Counted from the stretch's first letter, positions 9,178-18,735 are shown. The stretch: 64,000 nucleotides of DNA from Sutcliffiella horikoshii (GCF_008180725.1 NZ_VTEV01000010.1:18095-82094), one strand, 5' to 3'. The notes: generated by a model not told the origin, from the sequence alone. Numbers and translations: made by a program.

Positions 9178-11598
9178 TTAAAATTTCACTTTTTGCAATC
9201 TGAGTGCATTCAATACAACCGATACAGAGCTAAATGCCATCGCTGCTCCTGCTACCCATGGGGCCAAGAAGCCTAATGCCGCAATCGGTATTCCCATAGA
9301 GTTATAAGCAAATGCCCAGAACAGATTTTGCTTGATGTTCTTAATTGTTTTTTTGCTCATAACAATGGCATCTGCAATGCTGTTCAGGTCTCCGCGCATC
9401 AACGTGATGTCGGCTGCTTCCATCGCGACATCTGTTCCCGTTCCAATTGCCATTCCGATATCTGCTGTTACCAATGCTGGTGCGTCATTTATGCCATCGC
9501 CGACCATCGCGACTTTCTTGCCTTGCTTTTGAAGCTTTGCTACTTCTTCCGCTTTTTGTTCTGGAAGTACTTCAGCAATGACCTGATCAATTCCGGCATG
9601 TTGGGCAATTGCATATGCTGTGCGTTTGTTATCTCCTGTCATCATGACAACTTCCAGACCCATATCTTTCAGTCGTTTAACGGCTTGTTTGGAAGTATCT
9701 TTTATGGTATCTGCAACCGCAATAATGCCTTTGTACTCTCCGTTCACTGCAATAAGCATTGCCGTTTTACCATTCGTCTCAAGCTCACGGACCATTTCTT
9801 CTGCATGCTCGACAGCTATATGGTGCTTGTTCATCAATTTACGTGTACCAACCACCACTGTGTTTTCTCCTACGACCGCTTCGATCCCATAGCCAGGTAT
9901 CGCTTCAAAAGAATCCACAGTGCCAAACTTGACCCCTTTTGCTTGGATTCCTTCCACAATCGCTTGCGCCAGTGGATGTTCGGATTGCTTCTCTGCCGCT
10001 CCCACCATTGCAAGGATTGCTGCTTCATCCTCACCAGGCTCCAGTTGTACATCTGTTAAAACAGGCGCCCCATTTGTCACTGTCCCTGTTTTGTCCAGCA
10101 CAACAGTGGTAATGCGGTGTGTCTGCTCTAAGTGCTCTCCGCCTTTAAAAAGGATGCCAAGTTCCGCTGCCCGACCGGATCCCGCCATGATGGATGTCGG
10201 CGTTGCAAGGCCAAGCGCACACGGACAAGCAATGACCAGAACTGCAATCAAGTTCACCAACGCTTGTGCGAAGTTTCCAGGATCGACGATAAAGTACCAA
10301 ACTAAAAACGTCAGGATTGCAATTCCGACGACGATTGGAACGAAGATGCCCGAAATTTTATCTGCCAGTCGCTGAATTGGTGCTTTGGAACCTTGTGCCT
10401 GCTCTACAATCCGAATGATTTGTGCAAGAGCTGTTTCTTTTCCGACTTTTGTCGCTTTCACTTTTAAAAAGCCATTTTTGTTAATAGTAGACCCATAGAC
10501 AGAGTCCCCATTCTTTTTGTCAACAGGGATACTCTCTCCAGTCAGCATGGACTCATCCACAGCCGATTGTCCCTCCACAATTTCCCCATCCACAGGTACT
10601 TTTTCCCCTGGCTTAACGGAAACAATATCTCCTACAAGGACTTCTTCTAATGGAATTTCTATCTCTTTTCCATCCCGTAAAACGAGGGCTGTTTTCGCTT
10701 GCAGGCCCATCAATTTTTTAATTGCTTCTGATGAACGCCCTTTCGCTCTCACTTCAAAAAGTTTTCCTAAAATAATAAGGGTAATAATCACTGCACTCGC
10801 TTCAAAATACAACTCGACCATATGGGCATCTGAGCCAATGGATTCAATCGATAAATACAAGCTGTACACATATGCGGCTGTCGTTCCAAGTGCAACCAAT
10901 ACATCCATGTTCGCGCTTTTATTTTTCAGCGCTTTATATGCACCCGTGTAAAATTGCCAGCCGATGAAAAATTGCACAGGGGTCGCAAGTGCGAGCTGCA
11001 CCCATGGATTCATCAGCATATCAGGCAGATAGATAAAGGATGTAAAGGAAAAGTGACTCACCATTGCCCAAAGCAGCGGGATTGTGAGAATTAACGAGAA
11101 AACAAATTTCCCTTGTTGCTTTTCCAATTCCTTTTGACGGAAGCTCTCGGCACTTTCACTTTTCTCTACTTTTTCCGTAGCACCGTAACCCGCTTTTTCA
11201 ATGCGGGCAATGATGTCAGACGGCTTTAGCTTGGAGGGATTATATTCTACTGTTCCACTTTCCAGGGCAAGGTTCACATTAGCTGAATTTACGCCTTCCA
11301 TTTTTCCGAGTACTTTTTCAATTCGACTAGAACAAGCGGCACACGTCATGCCGGTGATAAGAAACTCTACTTTTTCTTTTACCACATCATAGCCAAGATC
11401 CTGAATTTTTTTCTCTATTTCTTTTTCAGATACTTGTTCCGGGTCATAGGTGACAGATGCATTTTCAAGGGCAAGGTTCACATTGGCCTTTTCGACTCCA
11501 GCCAGTTTGTTCAGCCCTCTTTCCACGCGTGTGGAACAAGCCGCGCATGTCATTCCCGTTATCTGCAACCTGGTTTCTTTTTTCTTTTGATCACTCAT
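9178..11598 (-). CDS. copA: Copper-exporting P1B-type ATPase
   Basis: 806 aa from the ATG at 11596-11598 (AAAGGAGG upstream); an upstream in-frame TTG at 11641-11643 would overlap the operator and lacks a ribosome site. Two N-terminal heavy-metal domains each carry GMTCAAC. Then come eight membrane segments, TGES, the CPC metal site (ACPCALG), the phosphorylation motif DKTGT and GDGINDAPA. It pumps Cu(I) out of the cytoplasm, receiving it from CopZ. It has its own CsoR box besides that of csoR. Confidence 0.97.
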   Translation of the reverse strand: MSDQKKKETRLQITGMTCAACSTRVERGLNKLAGVEKANVNLALENASVTYDPEQVSEKEIEKKIQDLGYDVVKEKVEFLITGMTCAACSSRIEKVLGKMEGVNSANVNLALESGTVEYNPSKLKPSDIIARIEKAGYGATEKVEKSESAESFRQKELEKQQGKFVFSLILTIPLLWAMVSHFSFTSFIYLPDMLMNPWVQLALATPVQFFIGWQFYTGAYKALKNKSANMDVLVALGTTAAYVYSLYLSIESIGSDAHMVELYFEASAVIITLIILGKLFEVRAKGRSSEAIKKLMGLQAKTALVLRDGKEIEIPLEEVLVGDIVSVKPGEKVPVDGEIVEGQSAVDESMLTGESIPVDKKNGDSVYGSTINKNGFLKVKATKVGKETALAQIIRIVEQAQGSKAPIQRLADKISGIFVPIVVGIAILTFLVWYFIVDPGNFAQALVNLIAVLVIACPCALGLATPTSIMAGSGRAAELGILFKGGEHLEQTHRITTVVLDKTGTVTNGAPVLTDVQLEPGEDEAAILAMVGAAEKQSEHPLAQAIVEGIQAKGVKFGTVDSFEAIPGYGIEAVVGENTVVVGTRKLMNKHHIAVEHAEEMVRELETNGKTAMLIAVNGEYKGIIAVADTIKDTSKQAVKRLKDMGLEVVMMTGDNKRTAYAIAQHAGIDQVIAEVLPEQKAEEVAKLQKQGKKVAMVGDGINDAPALVTADIGMAIGTGTDVAMEAADITLMRGDLNSIADAIVMSKKTIKNIKQNLFWAFAYNSMGIPIAALGFLAPWVAGAAMAFSSVSVVLNALRLQKVKF

Positions 11599-11614
11599 CA
11601 CGCTGACCTCCTTT

Positions 11615-11633
11615 ATACCTATAGGGGGTATGT
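11615..11633 (-). promoter_or_regulatory. CsoR operator of copA
   Basis: ATACCTATAGGGGGTATGT, a pseudo-palindrome of the CsoR type (TACC...GGTA with a G/C-run), 16 bp upstream of the copA start codon. Confidence 0.8.
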
Positions 11634-11642
11634 CATTTTTCA

Positions 11643-11676
11643 AATAAAACGTGCTGTTCTCGTAAGAAAAGCACGT
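11643..11676 (-). terminator. Terminator between copZ and copA
   Basis: Arms ACGTGCT / AGCACGT (11649-11655, 11670-11676) with an inner TCT/AGA pairing, then TTTTATTT on the minus strand. It would end copZ transcripts before the copA promoter, or partly attenuate read-through. Confidence 0.7.
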
Positions 11677-11692
11677 ATCTGACTTTGGTTAA

Positions 11693-11899
11693 TTATGCTA
11701 CTTCATAACCTTCTTCGTCGATTGTTTCCTTAATTTTATCCACTGTTACTTGCTCGCTTTTGTATTCTACTGCAACAGTTCCAGATGCAAGATCCACTTT
11801 AACCGAATTCACGCCTTCCAATTCTCCAACGCTTCCTTCCACTGCTTTTACACAATGACCGCAACTCATACCATTTACTTTTAACGTTACTTGTTCCAT
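11693..11899 (-). CDS. copZ: Copper chaperone CopZ
   Basis: 68 aa single heavy-metal-associated domain. GMSCGHC places the Cu(I)-binding cysteines at residues 13 and 16. It buffers cytoplasmic Cu(I) and delivers it to CopA. ATG at 11897-11899, 12 bp after csoR, so the two are co-transcribed under the CsoR box at 12278. Confidence 0.95.
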   Translation of the reverse strand: MEQVTLKVNGMSCGHCVKAVEGSVGELEGVNSVKVDLASGTVAVEYKSEQVTVDKIKETIDEEGYEVA

Positions 11900-11911
11900 T
11901 TTAATCTCCCC

Positions 11912-12247
11912 TTATTTCATCAGTCTTTTAACTGTTACTAATAATTCATCTATCACTTCTGTATCGCCATCTTGAATTCTCTCCACGATACAGGATTTCA
12001 TATGTCCCTCTAAAAGCATTTTTCCAAGGCCATTTAGAGCAGACTGTACTGCTGAGATTTGAGTGAGCACATCGTCGCAATAAGTGTCCTCTTCAATCAA
12101 GCGTTTTACTCCTCGCACCTGACCTTCAATACGGTTCAAGCGTGAGATCAACGCCTTCTTTTGCTCTGCGGAATGGTGACTCTTCCGTTCACCCTTGTCT
12201 GTATGGCAACACGCTTCATTTACTGTTTCAACTGGAAGGTTTTCCAT
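11912..12247 (-). CDS. csoR: Copper-sensing repressor CsoR
   Basis: 111 aa, DUF156/CsoR family. The copper ligands Cys57, His82 and Cys86 (YCDDVL; GHMKSC) are all present, which separates CsoR from FrmR or CstR relatives. The extra N-terminal ~25 residues carry Cys and His (ACCH) that might bind metal. ATG at 12245-12247 behind AGGAGG. It represses its own operon and copA until Cu(I) binds. Confidence 0.95.
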   Translation of the reverse strand: MENLPVETVNEACCHTDKGERKSHHSAEQKKALISRLNRIEGQVRGVKRLIEEDTYCDDVLTQISAVQSALNGLGKMLLEGHMKSCIVERIQDGDTEVIDELLVTVKRLMK

Positions 12248-12277
12248 TGTTCTTGACCTCCTATCCCTTATAAAGTA

Positions 12278-12298
12278 ACATACCCCTATACGGTATGT
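12278..12298 (-). promoter_or_regulatory. CsoR operator of csoR-copZ
   Basis: Inverted arms ACATACC / GGTATGT around CCTATAC, about 31 bp upstream of the csoR start. Same type as the box before copA. Confidence 0.8.
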
Positions 12299-12348
12299 AA
12301 AGAAACTGAATTTATAATTTTAAAATAATTTACGAGAGGGACTTTTTC

Positions 12349-12900
12349 ATGTGGAAGGATCAAGTGTTGGAATGGTTTGCAGCAGTGGGACCGTTTGCCA
12401 TTCTACTTAGTATTTTAATCAACACCATCATAAGCATACTAGCTTTTATGCCAAGCGTTTTCCTTACGGCTGCCAACCTGGCATTCTTCGGCTTTTGGCG
12501 GGGAACGTTGATTTCTTTTTTAGGGGAGTCGTTTGGGGCAGTCGTAAGTTTTTGGTTGTACCGAAAAGGCATAAAGAAATTTGCCCCGGATGCGTTGATG
12601 AAAAATAAATGGCTGATAAAATTGCAGGAGACTGGTGGCAGGGAAGCTTTTTTACTGGTTCTAGCTTTGCGGTTATTCCCATTTGCGCCGTCTGGACTTG
12701 TGACGCTCGCTGGGGCAACAAGCCGGATCAGCTTGGTCGGGTTTGCAGTCGCAAGTACAGTCGGAAAGATACCAGCATTGATGTTAGAAGCATTCTCTGT
12801 GTATCAGGTACTTCAGTGGAATACGGCTGGGAAGGTCATCTTGGCTTTGGTTGCGGTTGGCGTTGTAGTGGCTGTATTACGTGGGCGATTGAAGAAGTAG
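12349..12900 (+). CDS. TVP38/TMEM64 (DedA-like) membrane protein
   Basis: 183 aa with about five hydrophobic segments. The VTT-domain signature is visible as a GESFGAVVSFWLYRKG stretch near 63-78 and RLFPFAPSGLVTLAGA near 108-123. Members of this family act in lipid flipping or membrane homeostasis; the substrate here is unknown. ATG at 12349 behind GAGAGGG. It is divergent from csoR, sharing the ~100 bp between them. Confidence 0.85.
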   Translation: MWKDQVLEWFAAVGPFAILLSILINTIISILAFMPSVFLTAANLAFFGFWRGTLISFLGESFGAVVSFWLYRKGIKKFAPDALMKNKWLIKLQETGGREAFLLVLALRLFPFAPSGLVTLAGATSRISLVGFAVASTVGKIPALMLEAFSVYQVLQWNTAGKVILALVAVGVVVAVLRGRLKK

Positions 12901-12934
12901 CAGCGAAAGGCAGGGCAATTTTAATTGGTTAATC

Positions 12935-12993
12935 GACGCTGTTCCTTTCTCCCCCGCTGGAGTCTTCGCCATTTGCTCCAATTCACAGCTAGA
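12935..12993 (+). repeat. MITE-like repeat, copy 2 (internally deleted)
   Basis: Only the two ends remain: CGCTGTT joined directly to CTCCCCCGCTGGAGTCTTCG and an end close to AATTCACAGC. The central ~65 bp found in other copies are missing. Confidence 0.65.
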
Positions 12994-13075
12994 AACTATG
13001 TTAAAGAAGCGTTACTGGTACTTCAGTAACCTCGATTTAGATAGCTTTTTTTGACTAATGTGAATGAAGTCACCC

Positions 13076-13204
13076 AGTTGATTGGAGTGGAAGGCGCGCA
13101 GACGCCCGCGGGAGGAAGGGACAGGGAAGACCCCACAGGGCGAATGCCCGAGGAGGCTTCCGGACCGCCCGCAGGCAAGCGAAGCGCCTGGAACGGAATC
13201 AACC
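13076..13204 (-). repeat. MITE-like repeat, copy 3
   Basis: Full-length copy in the opposite orientation. It runs from GTTGATTGGAGTGGAAGGCG to CTGGAACGGAATCAAC, so the GTTGATT / AATCAAC ends are visible. It lies downstream of the TVP38 gene and helD. Confidence 0.8.
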
Positions 13205-13228
13205 GGATTATAAGTTTTCCTATCTTAA

Positions 13229-13260
13229 TAAAAACAGAGCCTCTTTTAAAAAGGCTCTGT
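13229..13260 (-). terminator. Terminator of the helD-like gene
   Basis: Arms ACAGAGCC / GGCTCTGT (13234-13241, 13253-13260) followed by TTTTTAT on the minus strand, 11 bp after the stop codon. Confidence 0.9.
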
Positions 13261-13270
13261 CTCATTTCTT

Positions 13271-15586
13271 TTATTCTTGTATTACAAACTTCCCACCTGA
13301 GACATGCCCAAGCAAAAAATCTCCTATGTCGTTTCCGTAAAAGCTTAAATGATGCAGTGGCCGTGTCATCGCCACATATAACAGCTTTACGTCAATTTCG
13401 GTTTCTGTGAAAACTTCATCTAGCGTACACAACAGCACTGCGTCAAACTCCAGTCCCTTTGCCAACTGGGCATGAACGATGACGACATCCTCTTGGTTGA
13501 TTTCTTCATTTTCCAAGAGCAATTGCACCTTTAAGTCTGTATACTTGCGGAGCATCCCCTCGATTTTCTTACACTCTTTCTCGGTTTTGCCGATCACCGC
13601 AATTGTTTTTCGACCATCTTTATATAACTTCTCTATTTCTGCTTCTAGCATGTTCGCCATTTCAGCTGCACCACCAAGTGTAGACCATTTATGGAAGGTT
13701 GGTTTCGCACCATGTCTCACCACAGGCTCCACTTTCGGCAGTTCAAAAGGCAATAGCTTTAATACGTCATTGGCTGTTTCCATAATTTCCACTGTTGTAC
13801 GATAACTTTTTTGCAACGTAGTGTAAGCAGCCCTTGGGAAAATTGCTTCCTTCACCTTGTTCCAATCCTGAATGCCACGGTATGAATGAATACCTTGCGC
13901 CAGGTCTCCCACGATAGTGAACATATCAGTTTCCAACGCACTTTTCAAAGCTGCCAGCTGAAAATAGCTATAATCCTGCGCTTCATCAATGACCACATTT
14001 CGAGCACGCAGATCTTTATCTATTCCGTACAAATGATGTTGCAGATAAAGTAGTCCCGCCAAGTCTTCTAGCTCATACTGCTTCTGTCTATGCAATTTCA
14101 CTTGATAGTCAACAAAGTACTTAATCTGATAGTCATCCAAATAATCACTAGCATACTTCGCAAAGGTAGCCCGATCTGTTACTAGCTCTTTAAAATAGTG
14201 AAAAAGAGTGTGCTTTGGAAGCTTGCGGATGAAGGCGTTAACGGCGGTTCTGGATTCCCGTTTTATCTCCTCTATCATCGCATCCTTTTTATCCATTGCT
14301 TTTGTCACATAACTTTTTCGTTTAGCAGGATCAAGGTTCATGTTGAATAGAGCTTTGTCTAGTTTGTTGTCGTAGAATCTCTCCACTTTATGCAAGATCA
14401 CTTTTTTCTCTGTACGCACATAGTTTTGCAGTACACTTTTCACCTTTTCTACTCGGCGATAATACGGGAGGTAGGTATATTCGTTGCGAATCAGGTTTTC
14501 CATTTTTTCAGCGGTGTAGAGTTTGAATTTAGAAGTCAGGTAGAAATCTTCTGTTGGAATGAGTGTTTCTAAGATGTCAGATAAATAGCGGTCCATGATT
14601 TCCTTGAATTCTAGCGAACCTTTGAAGCTTGCCAGCCATTGGACCATTTCAGGATCCTGATATTCATGGTTAATGAAGCCCATCAATTTCTCCGACGGAG
14701 GTCGCAATTTCACCTTTTTGCCGATGCAGCTTAAGACAAAGTCAATAAAGGTCGTCTGTAAGATCCGGTCCACCCCAAGCTCTGGGAGCACTTCAGAAAT
14801 GTAGTCGATGAATAGATTGTTCGGTGCGAGGATCATCAGTTGTTCCGGTCGGAATTGATCCTGGTAGGTATAAATAAAATAAGAAATTCGGTGAAGCGCA
14901 ATGGTAGTCTTTCCGCTTCCTGCCGCTCCTTGCACAATAATCGGTTTATTTAAGTCAGCCCGGATGATTCGGTTCTGCTCCTCCTGAATCGTAGAGACGA
15001 TATCAGTGAGGCGGTTGCTGGAACTGCCCGAAAGTGATTCTTGTAACAGCTCGTCCGTCGTCGTCAAATCAACATCCCTTATATCTTGGAGCTCGCCGTC
15101 TTCCATAATATATTGCCGTTTCAGAGAGAGGTAGCCGTCATACGTTTCCCCTTCCGCCTCGTACTCTACTTCACCAAGTCTGCCGTCATAGTAGAGGTTG
15201 GCTATTGGGGAGCGCCAATCGACAATGATCGGGTCTTGCGTTTCCCTATCAAAAAGCGATGCTTTACCAAAATAAAGGATCTCCTCTTCTTCTTTGCCTG
15301 CCCGCTTATAGTCAATTCTGGCAAAGTAGGGCTTATGGTAGATTTTCTTGAGGCTGCGGATCTCTTCGTTCGTCCGCTGGAGCATGTTCGCATTGGTGAG
15401 CATGTTTAAATAACTTAAACTACTGTCTGAAAAATCAGTTCCATCCAACGCCTCTTTAAAACTGGATTTAAACGATTCCTCATCCAACTCTGTTGCTTTG
15501 ATGACAATGTCCATATACTTTTTGGTAAAGATAAGCCGTTCCACTTCCTGATCAAAATCAGGATGCCTTTTCTTCATTTCTGCCAA
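13271..15586 (-). CDS. helD: HelD-type UvrD/Rep-like helicase (RNA polymerase recycling)
   Basis: 771 aa from TTG at 15584-15586 (GGGAG ten bases upstream; gives MAEMKKRHPDF, matching the usual family start). The frame stays open to an ATG at 15647-15649, which has a poorly placed ribosome site. Visible: WRSPIANLYYDGRLGE, Walker A GAAGSGKTTIAL, DEAQDYSYFQ, and C-terminal VAMTRP. HelD proteins bind RNA polymerase and release it from stalled complexes. A B. subtilis-like long coiled-coil N-terminus is present only in short form. Monocistronic. Confidence 0.85.
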   Translation of the reverse strand: MAEMKKRHPDFDQEVERLIFTKKYMDIVIKATELDEESFKSSFKEALDGTDFSDSSLSYLNMLTNANMLQRTNEEIRSLKKIYHKPYFARIDYKRAGKEEEEILYFGKASLFDRETQDPIIVDWRSPIANLYYDGRLGEVEYEAEGETYDGYLSLKRQYIMEDGELQDIRDVDLTTTDELLQESLSGSSSNRLTDIVSTIQEEQNRIIRADLNKPIIVQGAAGSGKTTIALHRISYFIYTYQDQFRPEQLMILAPNNLFIDYISEVLPELGVDRILQTTFIDFVLSCIGKKVKLRPPSEKLMGFINHEYQDPEMVQWLASFKGSLEFKEIMDRYLSDILETLIPTEDFYLTSKFKLYTAEKMENLIRNEYTYLPYYRRVEKVKSVLQNYVRTEKKVILHKVERFYDNKLDKALFNMNLDPAKRKSYVTKAMDKKDAMIEEIKRESRTAVNAFIRKLPKHTLFHYFKELVTDRATFAKYASDYLDDYQIKYFVDYQVKLHRQKQYELEDLAGLLYLQHHLYGIDKDLRARNVVIDEAQDYSYFQLAALKSALETDMFTIVGDLAQGIHSYRGIQDWNKVKEAIFPRAAYTTLQKSYRTTVEIMETANDVLKLLPFELPKVEPVVRHGAKPTFHKWSTLGGAAEMANMLEAEIEKLYKDGRKTIAVIGKTEKECKKIEGMLRKYTDLKVQLLLENEEINQEDVVIVHAQLAKGLEFDAVLLCTLDEVFTETEIDVKLLYVAMTRPLHHLSFYGNDIGDFLLGHVSGGKFVIQE

Positions 15587-15792
15587 ACTCTTCACACTCC
15601 CGAGGTTTATGTAGAGACGCAAAAAACCATGAACTAGAGTTTTCTCCATTCATGGTAACTATCCCTTTAGGAACCTTTTCAAAGTACGCAACGGTTTTCT
15701 GTTCTTTTTGCCGGAAAAACAATTATAACCGCTTACAAAACAATTTGCAATTTTCCATCAGATTTAGCTCTTTTCCTTGTCAGTTTCTATTT

Positions 15793-15831
15793 TTATATGT
15801 AAACTTTTGTTGTTGGTAAGTTTACATATAA
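15793..15831. promoter_or_regulatory. BirA (biotin repressor) operator
   Basis: Perfect 14-bp inverted repeat TTATATGTAAACTT / AAGTTTACATATAA with an 11-bp centre, i.e. TGTAAAC-N15-GTTTACA, the standard BirA operator geometry. It precedes bioB, so biotinyl-AMP-bound BirA should repress that gene. About 170 bp separate it from the bioB start. Confidence 0.88.
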
Positions 15832-15847
15832 ATTACACAGTAACATT

Positions 15848-15971
15848 GTTGATTGTAGTGGAAGGCGCGCAAACTCCTACGGGAGGAAGGGACAGGGGAG
15901 ACCCCGCAACGAAGTGAGGAGGCTCCCGGACCGCCCGTGGAAAGCGAAGCGCCTGGAACGGAAATCAACAG
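15848..15971 (-). repeat. MITE-like repeat, copy 4, in the bioB leader
   Basis: Runs from GTTGATTGTAGTGGAAGGCG to CTGGAACGGAAATCAACA, with clear GTTGATT / AATCAAC ends. It lies between the BirA operator and the bioB ribosome site, so bioB mRNA should carry it. Confidence 0.85.
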
Positions 15972-16002
15972 TTCATCCAAAAACTCAGTAGGAGTGATTA
16001 TT

Positions 16003-17013
16003 TTGACTTGGAAACAGCTTGCAGAAAAAGTGGTAGAGGGCTATCACATAACACCAGAGGAAGCCTTACAAATTTTAAACGAAGACGACGACAACGTATT
16101 AGAACTCATCCAATCAGCCTTTCAGATCCGAAAACACTACTACGGAAAAAAAGTAAAACTGAACCTGATCATCAACGCCAAAAGCGGCTTATGCCCAGAA
16201 GATTGCGGCTACTGCTCCCAATCCATGAAAGCCGACACCGAAATTGACAGCTACCCGCTTGTCAGCAAAAAAATTATTGTCGACGGAGCCAAAGAAGCCA
16301 AGAAGAATAAAATTGGTACCTACTGTATCGTCATGAGTGGCCGCAAGCCGACAAATCGAGACGTGGACACGGTGGTTCAGGCCGTCCAGGACATTAAAAA
16401 AGATGTGGAAAATATGAAGATTTGCGCCTGTCTGGGTCTTGTAAACGACGCACAAGCGAAACTCTTGAAGGAAGCCGGCGTGGACCGTTTCAACCATAAT
16501 ATCAACACAAGCAAAGGACACCATAGCGAAATCACTACGACACACGATTACGAGGATCGCATCCGCACACTCGAAACATTGAAAAGTGCAGGAATCTCCC
16601 CTTGTTCTGGTGTGATTTGTGGAATGGGTGAAACGCTTGAGGATATTGTAGAAATGGCATTTTCGCTGAAAGAATTAGATGCCGACTCCATTCCAGTTAA
16701 CTTTCTTCACCCAATAGAAGGAACGAAGCTTGCCGGCATGGATGATTTAACTCCATTAAAATGCTTGAAGATCCTAGCCATGTTCCGATTTGTGAATCCC
16801 ACAAAGGAAATCAGGATTTCCGGAGGCCGTGAATACAATCTTCGAACACTTCAAAGTATGGGGCTTTACATGGCAAACTCCATCTTTGTTGGGGACTATC
16901 TGACCACTAGCGGTCAAGCATCTAACCAGGATTACCAAATGATCCAGGACCTTGGTTTTGAAATTGAAGAAAATGCATTTGAAACTGAAAGCCAGCAATT
17001 TGCAGGGGTATAA
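16003..17013 (+). CDS. bioB: Biotin synthase
   Basis: 336 aa from TTG at 16003 behind TAGGAGTG; the open frame reaches back to 15937 only because it runs through the repeat element. Radical-SAM enzyme inserting sulfur into dethiobiotin. The CxxxCxxC cysteines are C64, C68 and C71 (CPEDCGYC); NHNINTS, GEXXED-type GMGETLEDI and ISGGRE are present. No other bio genes are nearby, so the rest of the pathway must be elsewhere or precursor is imported. Controlled by the BirA operator at 15793. Confidence 0.96.
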   Translation: MTWKQLAEKVVEGYHITPEEALQILNEDDDNVLELIQSAFQIRKHYYGKKVKLNLIINAKSGLCPEDCGYCSQSMKADTEIDSYPLVSKKIIVDGAKEAKKNKIGTYCIVMSGRKPTNRDVDTVVQAVQDIKKDVENMKICACLGLVNDAQAKLLKEAGVDRFNHNINTSKGHHSEITTTHDYEDRIRTLETLKSAGISPCSGVICGMGETLEDIVEMAFSLKELDADSIPVNFLHPIEGTKLAGMDDLTPLKCLKILAMFRFVNPTKEIRISGGREYNLRTLQSMGLYMANSIFVGDYLTTSGQASNQDYQMIQDLGFEIEENAFETESQQFAGV

Positions 17014-17030
17014 GCGGAGATAATAATCAT

Positions 17031-17065
17031 GGACAGTGGTACATTACGAGCCACTGTCCTTTTAT
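17031..17065 (+). terminator. Terminator of bioB
   Basis: Arms GGACAGTGG / CCACTGTCC (17031-17039, 17051-17059) followed by TTTTATT. Confidence 0.88.
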
Positions 17066-17391
17066 TAAACACCTATAGAAAACTTTTCATTCATTAACGC
17101 AAGGCGGTAAGGAGACAATTCCGCTGTCATAATTTCGCTTAATACAGCGGGGTCGTTATTCATAAACCTTTCTGCTTCCGCTTCGTTTCTAGCCAAAAAT
17201 ATAACGATTCCAAAACCGGTTTCATCCGTCTGTTCGGTTCTTCCCGCGAGGACGACTACTCCCTTTTCTACATTCTTTTTTAAGTAGGTGAAGTGCCGAG
17301 ATACGATGGTCTTTTCCTCCTCTGTCCACCGCTCCGGGTCATATAATCTTTCAGGCAACCTAAGTAAATAAATATACGTTTGCAGGCTCAT
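17065..17391 (-). CDS. YciI-like domain protein
   Basis: 108 aa from ATG at 17389-17391 (AAAGGAG about 11 bp upstream). An in-frame GTG four codons earlier overlaps the ribosome site and is unlikely. The pattern LLRLPERL...HFTYLKKNVEKGVVVLAGRT...FMNNDPAV matches YCII-related ferredoxin-fold proteins, small enzymes or binding proteins of mostly unknown role. The stop codon abuts the bioB terminator. Function not known. Confidence 0.7.
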   Translation of the reverse strand: MSLQTYIYLLRLPERLYDPERWTEEEKTIVSRHFTYLKKNVEKGVVVLAGRTEQTDETGFGIVIFLARNEAEAERFMNNDPAVLSEIMTAELSPYRLALMNEKFSIGV

Positions 17392-17468
17392 GGATTTCCC
17401 CACTCCTTTCCTTCCCTTAAATTTCTACAAATTCTGAGGAAATCCTTTTATAGAATGAAGAAAAACAT

Positions 17469-17590
17469 TAAGGACTTCATATTGGTGATGAGGACCTCTC
17501 TCCTCCATTTTCCTTGTCACTCAGGTCTTCATACCGGCGATGAGGACCTCTCTCCTCCTTTTTCCTCGTCACTCAGGTCTTCATCCCAAC
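17469..17590 (+). repeat. 52-bp direct repeat (two units plus partial ends)
   Basis: GATGAGGACCTCTCTCCTCC occurs at 17487 and, with one change at the end, at 17539: exactly 52 bp apart. The next 32 bp (through CACTCAGGTCTTCAT) match too. The left flank has a degenerate partial unit (AGGACTTCAT at 17471). It lies between the YciI and SDR genes; nothing else is seen in this gap. Confidence 0.8.
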
Positions 17591-17651
17591 GAACACGAAT
17601 GAATCTAAAGACTATTCCAGCATTCCATTATTTTATAATTTCATAAACAAC

Positions 17652-17679
17652 GAAAAAAGGGACAGTTCGCACTGTCCCT
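17652..17679 (-). terminator. Terminator of the SDR gene
   Basis: Arms AGGGACAGT / ACTGTCCCT (17658-17666, 17671-17679) and a T-run on the minus strand. Confidence 0.9.
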
Positions 17680-17693
17680 GAAAATAAGTAGTA

Positions 17694-18572
17694 TTATCCG
17701 TTCACAACCGTTCCGCCGTTAATGTGCATCATTTGTCCGGATACATAAGAGGAATCCTCCGATGCCAAATAAACATAGGCCGGAGCCAATTCAGCAGGTT
17801 GGCCCGGACGCCCCATCGGAGAATCGGTACCGAACTCCTCCACCTGTTCTCCGTCAAAGGATGCTGGAATAAGCGGAGTCCAAATGGGACCAGGAGCTAC
17901 ACCGTTCACCCTGATTCCGCTGCCAACGATATTCTCTGACAAGGAACGCGTTAACGCTACAATTGCTCCTTTGGTTGCGGAATAGTCCATTAATACAGGC
18001 ATTCCTTTATAGGCCACCACAGAAGCCGTGTTAATAATAGAACTTCCTTTATCCAGATAAGGCATGGCCGCCTGGATAAAATAAAAATAGGAAAAGATAT
18101 TAGTCTGGAACGTACGCAACAATTGCTCTTCGGAAATATCCTCGATCTTCTCCTGCACATGCTGTTCAGCGGCATTGTTCACGAGAATATGTAATCCTCC
18201 CAGTTCTTCCGCTGTCTGCTTCACAACATCTGTGCAGAAATCCTTTTGACCAATGTCGCCAGAATACAACAGACATTTGACGCCATATTGCTCTACCATT
18301 TGTTTTGTTTCTTTTGCATCCTCATGTTCGTCAAGGTAGACAATGCTGACATTTGCTCCTTCTTTTGCATAGGCAATGGCGACTGCCCTGCCAATCCCGC
18401 TGTCCCCGCCAGTGATGATGGCATTTTTACCTTTTAGTTTGCCGCTTCCCTTGTAGTTTGGATTGTCGCAGATTGGTTCTGGAATCATTTCGTTTTCGTC
18501 ACCAGGTTGTTTGCCTTGTTCTTGTGGTGGTTGGCCTTCTGTTTGTACGGTATAAAATCGTTCTTCACTCAT
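17694..18572 (-). CDS. Short-chain dehydrogenase (general stress protein 39 type)
   Basis: 292 aa from ATG at 18570-18572 behind AAGGAGTGGG. The open frame continues to 18686, but the extra 38 residues are translated repeat element and should not be annotated. Classical SDR marks: ITGGDSGIGRA (NAD(P) binding), NNAA, and DYSATKGA with the catalytic Tyr and Lys. The ~45-residue N-terminal extension with PPQEQGKQPG is typical of the YdaD/YhxC stress subgroup. Substrate unknown. It is next to other stress genes. Confidence 0.88.
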   Translation of the reverse strand: MSEERFYTVQTEGQPPQEQGKQPGDENEMIPEPICDNPNYKGSGKLKGKNAIITGGDSGIGRAVAIAYAKEGANVSIVYLDEHEDAKETKQMVEQYGVKCLLYSGDIGQKDFCTDVVKQTAEELGGLHILVNNAAEQHVQEKIEDISEEQLLRTFQTNIFSYFYFIQAAMPYLDKGSSIINTASVVAYKGMPVLMDYSATKGAIVALTRSLSENIVGSGIRVNGVAPGPIWTPLIPASFDGEQVEEFGTDSPMGRPGQPAELAPAYVYLASEDSSYVSGQMMHINGGTVVNG

Positions 18573-18607
18573 TTTTCCCACTCCTTTTTTTGGGGTTTTA
18601 TAAACGA

Positions 18608-18735
18608 CGCTGTTGATTTCCGCAAATGGCTTCGCTTTCCTAGGGGCTGACGAGAGCCTCCTCGGCTTCGCCTGTGGGGTCTCCACCTAGCGCTATCCCC
18701 CTCAGGAGTCTTCGCCATTTGCTCCACTCCACAGC
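18608..18735 (+). repeat. MITE-like repeat, copy 5
   Basis: Starts CGCTGTTGATTTCCGC, contains GAGCCTCCTCGGCTTCGCC and GGGGTCTCCACC, and ends CTCCACTCCACAGC. Nearly identical in its middle to copy 6 at 20038. It lies upstream of the SDR gene and causes a false N-terminal extension of that frame. Confidence 0.85.

Noticed and set aside
15937-16002. N-terminal extension of BioB
   Set aside because: The 22 extra residues are mostly translated from the repeat element; the TTG at 16003 has a good ribosome site and gives the normal BioB start.
18573-18686. N-terminal extension of the SDR protein
   Set aside because: Translated repeat copy 5; the ATG at 18570-18572 has AAGGAGTGGG and fits the family.
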